Assembly (NCBI RefSeq): GCF_025370755.1
Contig: NZ_JAMXFC010000015.1
Span: forward strand, 1 to 64,000
Source: Laspinema sp. D2d
GTDB lineage: Bacteria; Cyanobacteriota; Cyanobacteriia; Cyanobacteriales; Laspinemataceae
Reading direction: 5' to 3'
Length of the DNA stretch: 64,000 nt
Of this stretch, positions 61,056 through 64,000 are shown one piece after another. The notes under the pieces were generated by a model, which made no database searches, was not told the DNA's origin, and saw only the letters and a list, made by a program, of their open reading frames with translations. Every line of letters starts with the position of its first letter. Within the stretch, counting starts at the first letter, position 1. The position numbers and the translations under genes were made by a program.

Positions 61056-61080
61056 AAAGCGAGCCAGATGCTCGCTTTTT
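61056..61080. terminator. Hairpin between gyrA and lnt
   Basis: AAAGCGAGC, a five-base loop and GCTCGCTTTTT form a stem. On the plus strand it has a T-run. It lies between gyrA and lnt, where transcription runs on the minus strand, with AAAGC/GCTTT able to work both ways. Confidence 0.55.
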
Positions 61081-61165
61081 CTATTATAAACTAATTGTAA
61101 ATTGCTACAACGGACAGGGTGAAAAACCTGCCGGTTGTGGCAATTATTAACGGTTCAGAGGGGTT

Positions 61166-63889
61166 TTAATTTTCCTCGTCGCTTCCGTTGTCCGGGGTGA
61201 GGTCATCCTCTTCACCAGATGCGGTGACTACATCAACTCCAGCTTCGATATCCAGGTCGATCGCGCTGTCGGTAGTGAGGTCATCTTCTTCACCAGATGC
61301 GGGAACTAAGGCCACTCCGGCGATCGCATCCGAAGAATCGAGACGCTGAACTCGCACTCCTCGGGCCGATCGCGACTGGGAGGAAATCGCCTTACTCGCC
61401 TGCCGAATGATAATCCCGCGATTGGTCACAATCATCAATTCATCATCTTCATTGACGATTCGCAAGGCCGCCAAACGGTCTTTTTCATTGCGGAATTTAA
61501 TTGCACAAACGCCTTTTCCGGCCCGTCGTTGGAGGCGGAATTGCGTCACCGGAACCCGTTTCCCAAACCCGCCAGTGGTAATCACCAAGGCCCAAGGTCC
61601 TGGATAGGAAGAGGTTTCGGCAATGTTCTCTTCTTCCCCTTCTATCTCCTCAGTTTGGAGTTCCATTTCTTCCTGTTCGAGTTCTGCATCGAGTTCTACA
61701 TCGAGTTCCAGATTTTCATCCTCGATCGCCTCCTCCATTGCAGCAGTCACTTGGGAGGGAAGCACATCCATGCTAATAATATTATCACCCTTGCGCAGGT
61801 TCATAGATTTCACCCCGCGCGTGGCCCGACCCAGAGGACGCAGTTGCTTATGATCCGCTTTGAAATGAATCGCCATTCCTTTAGCAGAACCGATGATAAT
61901 AGTATCTTCCGGTCGCGCTTTCCGGACCCAGCGCAATTCGTCCCCTTCGGATAACGAGATAGCAATTAATCCATTGGCGCGGATATTGGAAAAGGCAGAA
62001 AGGGCAGTTTTTTTAATGTAACCGCCTTTAGTAAGCATCACCAAATATTCTTCATCGGAGAATTCTTCCACCGAAACAATGGAGGTGATTTTTTCATTAA
62101 AGGGAATCGGCAACATTTGAGTAATTGCCATGCCTCGGGCGGTGCGAGACCCGGTGGGAATTTGATAGGCATTCAGGGAGTACACAACCCCGCGATCGCT
62201 GAAGAACAAAATGGCATCATGGTCGCGACAGGTTAAGAAATGGGCAATCCCATCATCCTCTTTAATCTTCGCCCCAGATTTGCCTCGGGTGGCCCGACTT
62301 TGCGCCTCGAAGGTGTTAACCGGCATCCGCTTGATATACCCTTGTTCCGTAATCATCACCAGGGCTTTTTCATTGGCGATTAAGTCGGTAACATCGATTT
62401 CACCTTCGGCGTGTTCGATGACAGTGCGACGGGGGGTAGAAAACTTGGTTTTGAGTTCTACCGCTTCGTTTTCAATAATTTCTAAAACCCGTTCCCGCCT
62501 TGCCAAAATATCCCGCAAATCGGTGATAGTTAGTTGCAAGTCCTCATGTTCTTGTTGAATTTTATCGGCTTCTAAGGCGGTTAACCGGCGCAATTGCATT
62601 TGCAAAATGGCGTCCGCTTGAACTTCCGAAAATTCATAAGTAGCGATTAATTCTTGTTTGGCAGTGGGGGTATCCGCTGCCCGTCGAATTAGCGCAATAA
62701 TGCTATCTAAATTTTCTAAGGCAATTAACAATCCCTGTAAGAGGTGGTCCCGTTCTTCCGCTTTTCGCAGTTCATAGCGTGTCCGGCGTTCGATGGTTTC
62801 GATACGGAATTCTAGGAAGACAGTGAGGAATTGTCTGAGGGTGAGTAACTGCGGTTCGCTGTTGACCAGCGCCAGCATATTTGCCCCGAAATTGGCCTGT
62901 AATGGAGTTTGTTTGTACAGGTTGTTGAGGACGACGCGGGGGTAAGCATCGCGCTTGAGTTCGATGACGATTCGCATCCCGTCGCGATCGCTCTCATCCC
63001 GGATATCCGAGATGCCTTCAAGACGCTTCTCGTTGACCATTTCGGCGATGCGCTCAATCATCGATGCCTTATTGGTTTGGTAAGGCAACTCGGTAATCAC
63101 GATCGCGTCTCTGTCGGGACGTCCGCGATGTTCGATGGTTTCAATGGTTGCCACACCGCGCATGGTGATCGAACCCCGTCCGGTGGTATAGGCTTCTCGA
63201 ATGCTGCCAACTCCCAGAATTTGGCCCCCGGTGGGAAAATCTGGACCGGGTATATATTGCATCAACTCAATATCTGTAATCTCGGGATTGTTAATCAGTG
63301 CGACTAACCCATCGAGAAGTTCTCCCAAGTTGTGGGGAGGAATATTGGTTGCCATCCCCACGGCGATGCCAGAGGACCCGTTGAGTAAGAGTTGGGGGAC
63401 GCGGGTGGGTAGAACAATCGGTTCTTGCTGCGATCCATCAAAGTTATCAATGAAATCGACGGTTTCTTGGTCGATATCCCGTAACATCGCATCCATGCTC
63501 AGGGACTGTAGACGACATTCCGTATAACGCATGGCTGCCGGAGGGTCGTTATCAATGGAGCCAAAGTTGCCGTGACCATTGATCAGGGGCGATCGCATGG
63601 AAAAATCCTGGGCCATCCGTACCAAGGCATCGTAAACAGCGGTATCCCCGTGTGGATGGTACTTCCCGAGGACTTCCCCGACCACACGAGCGCATTTACG
63701 AAAGGGGCGGTCTGGGGTCAAGCCCAACTCGTGCATAGCATAGAGAATCCGCCTGTGTACAGGCTTCAGACCATCCCTAGCATCTGGGAGCGCCCGACCC
63801 ACGATCACGCTCATGGCGTATTCGAGGTAGGACTGTTGCATTTCATTCCGCAGATCCGTCGGGATTATCCGCTCCGGGGAGGTGGTCAT
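61166..63889 (-). CDS. gyrA: DNA gyrase subunit A
   Basis: A complete 907-aa GyrA, the DNA-cutting subunit that introduces negative supercoils with GyrB. The breakage-reunion domain shows [51 protein letters not shown] and the catalytic Tyr in [10 protein letters not shown]. The C-terminal beta-pinwheel has the GyrA box in the form QRRAGKG (usual QRRGGKG). A Glu-rich insert of ~45 residues ([20 protein letters not shown]) lies in the pinwheel region. The tail contains a duplicated ASGEEDDLT unit and is very acidic. The gyrA identity over parC rests on the box and length. Start ATG 63889; promoter in 63890-64000. Confidence 0.97.
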   Translation of the reverse strand: MTTSPERIIPTDLRNEMQQSYLEYAMSVIVGRALPDARDGLKPVHRRILYAMHELGLTPDRPFRKCARVVGEVLGKYHPHGDTAVYDALVRMAQDFSMRSPLINGHGNFGSIDNDPPAAMRYTECRLQSLSMDAMLRDIDQETVDFIDNFDGSQQEPIVLPTRVPQLLLNGSSGIAVGMATNIPPHNLGELLDGLVALINNPEITDIELMQYIPGPDFPTGGQILGVGSIREAYTTGRGSITMRGVATIETIEHRGRPDRDAIVITELPYQTNKASMIERIAEMVNEKRLEGISDIRDESDRDGMRIVIELKRDAYPRVVLNNLYKQTPLQANFGANMLALVNSEPQLLTLRQFLTVFLEFRIETIERRTRYELRKAEERDHLLQGLLIALENLDSIIALIRRAADTPTAKQELIATYEFSEVQADAILQMQLRRLTALEADKIQQEHEDLQLTITDLRDILARRERVLEIIENEAVELKTKFSTPRRTVIEHAEGEIDVTDLIANEKALVMITEQGYIKRMPVNTFEAQSRATRGKSGAKIKEDDGIAHFLTCRDHDAILFFSDRGVVYSLNAYQIPTGSRTARGMAITQMLPIPFNEKITSIVSVEEFSDEEYLVMLTKGGYIKKTALSAFSNIRANGLIAISLSEGDELRWVRKARPEDTIIIGSAKGMAIHFKADHKQLRPLGRATRGVKSMNLRKGDNIISMDVLPSQVTAAMEEAIEDENLELDVELDAELEQEEMELQTEEIEGEEENIAETSSYPGPWALVITTGGFGKRVPVTQFRLQRRAGKGVCAIKFRNEKDRLAALRIVNEDDELMIVTNRGIIIRQASKAISSQSRSARGVRVQRLDSSDAIAGVALVPASGEEDDLTTDSAIDLDIEAGVDVVTASGEEDDLTPDNGSDEEN

Positions 63890-64000
63890 AAGATGAAAAA
63901 CTCCAAAAATGTGAGACTAAATAACAATGAGCTACAGAACCGATTTGATGCTACCTCGCATCGAAATATTGCTAAATTCTGATAAATATTTTAACATAGA

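Overview
The window comes from a filamentous-type cyanobacterium, probably in the Oscillatoria/Laspinema/Phormidium range. The evidence is the very frequent GCGATCGC (HIP1) octamer, DUF2949 and DUF3352 proteins, a TonB receptor with an AMIN domain, many cyanobacterial STAND/CHAT/WD40 proteins and many short palindromic repeats. The species assignment is inference. No tRNA, rRNA or CRISPR array was recognised.

0-9.8 kb is accessory. It holds a two-TM hypothetical protein and an Rpn/DUF4351 nuclease gene with an internal ribosome-binding site and a duplicated, free-standing C-terminal copy. A minus-strand operon encodes a free CHAT-protein N-terminal module, a ClpC N-domain/TPR/CHAT protease fusion and a 107-aa protein. 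Next come an orphan VapB-like antitoxin with a vapC stump, a RelE-type toxin-antitoxin pair, a tandem-domain protein and a DUF2949 protein. 10-14.2 kb has guaA, a repeat-rich spacer and a DUF3352 membrane protein with a possible structured leader.

14.4-35.3 kb is a self-contained iron-siderophore locus, all on the plus strand. The order is AMIN-TonB receptor, diaminobutyrate transaminase, diaminobutyrate decarboxylase, IucA/IucC synthetase, GNAT acyltransferase, N-monooxygenase, MFS exporter, second IucA/IucC synthetase, ABC ATPase, binding lipoprotein, fused FecCD permease, a sucrase/ferredoxin-like [2Fe-2S] protein and TonB. The gene set predicts a citrate-bis(hydroxamate) of the schizokinen/synechobactin class built on 1,3-diaminopropane. 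Fur-box-like sites precede the receptor, the biosynthetic operon and tonB. The lipoprotein signal region has been invaded and tandemly duplicated by a 107-bp inverted-repeat element.

35.4-42.5 kb holds a MORN-repeat protein, a hypothetical protein, a YbhB/PEBP protein, a GH13 glycoside hydrolase, a cardiolipin synthase and an endonuclease/exonuclease/phosphatase protein.

43-59.4 kb is an island of signalling NTPases that looks like immunity or cell-death machinery. It has an HTH-TIR-AAA protein, an AAA-WD40 protein, an orphan Cas6, a nucleotidyltransferase-fold protein without its catalytic motif, and a three-gene module. That module consists of a NACHT protein with TM segments, a CHAT caspase-like protease overlapping it by ATGA, and an nSTAND-WD40 protein with near-identical repeats. 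All three module proteins carry a similar short Gln/Gly/Asn motif, which I read as a candidate amyloid or RHIM-like signalling motif. This is the best candidate for an undescribed system.

59.4-64 kb returns to housekeeping genes: lnt and gyrA on the minus strand.
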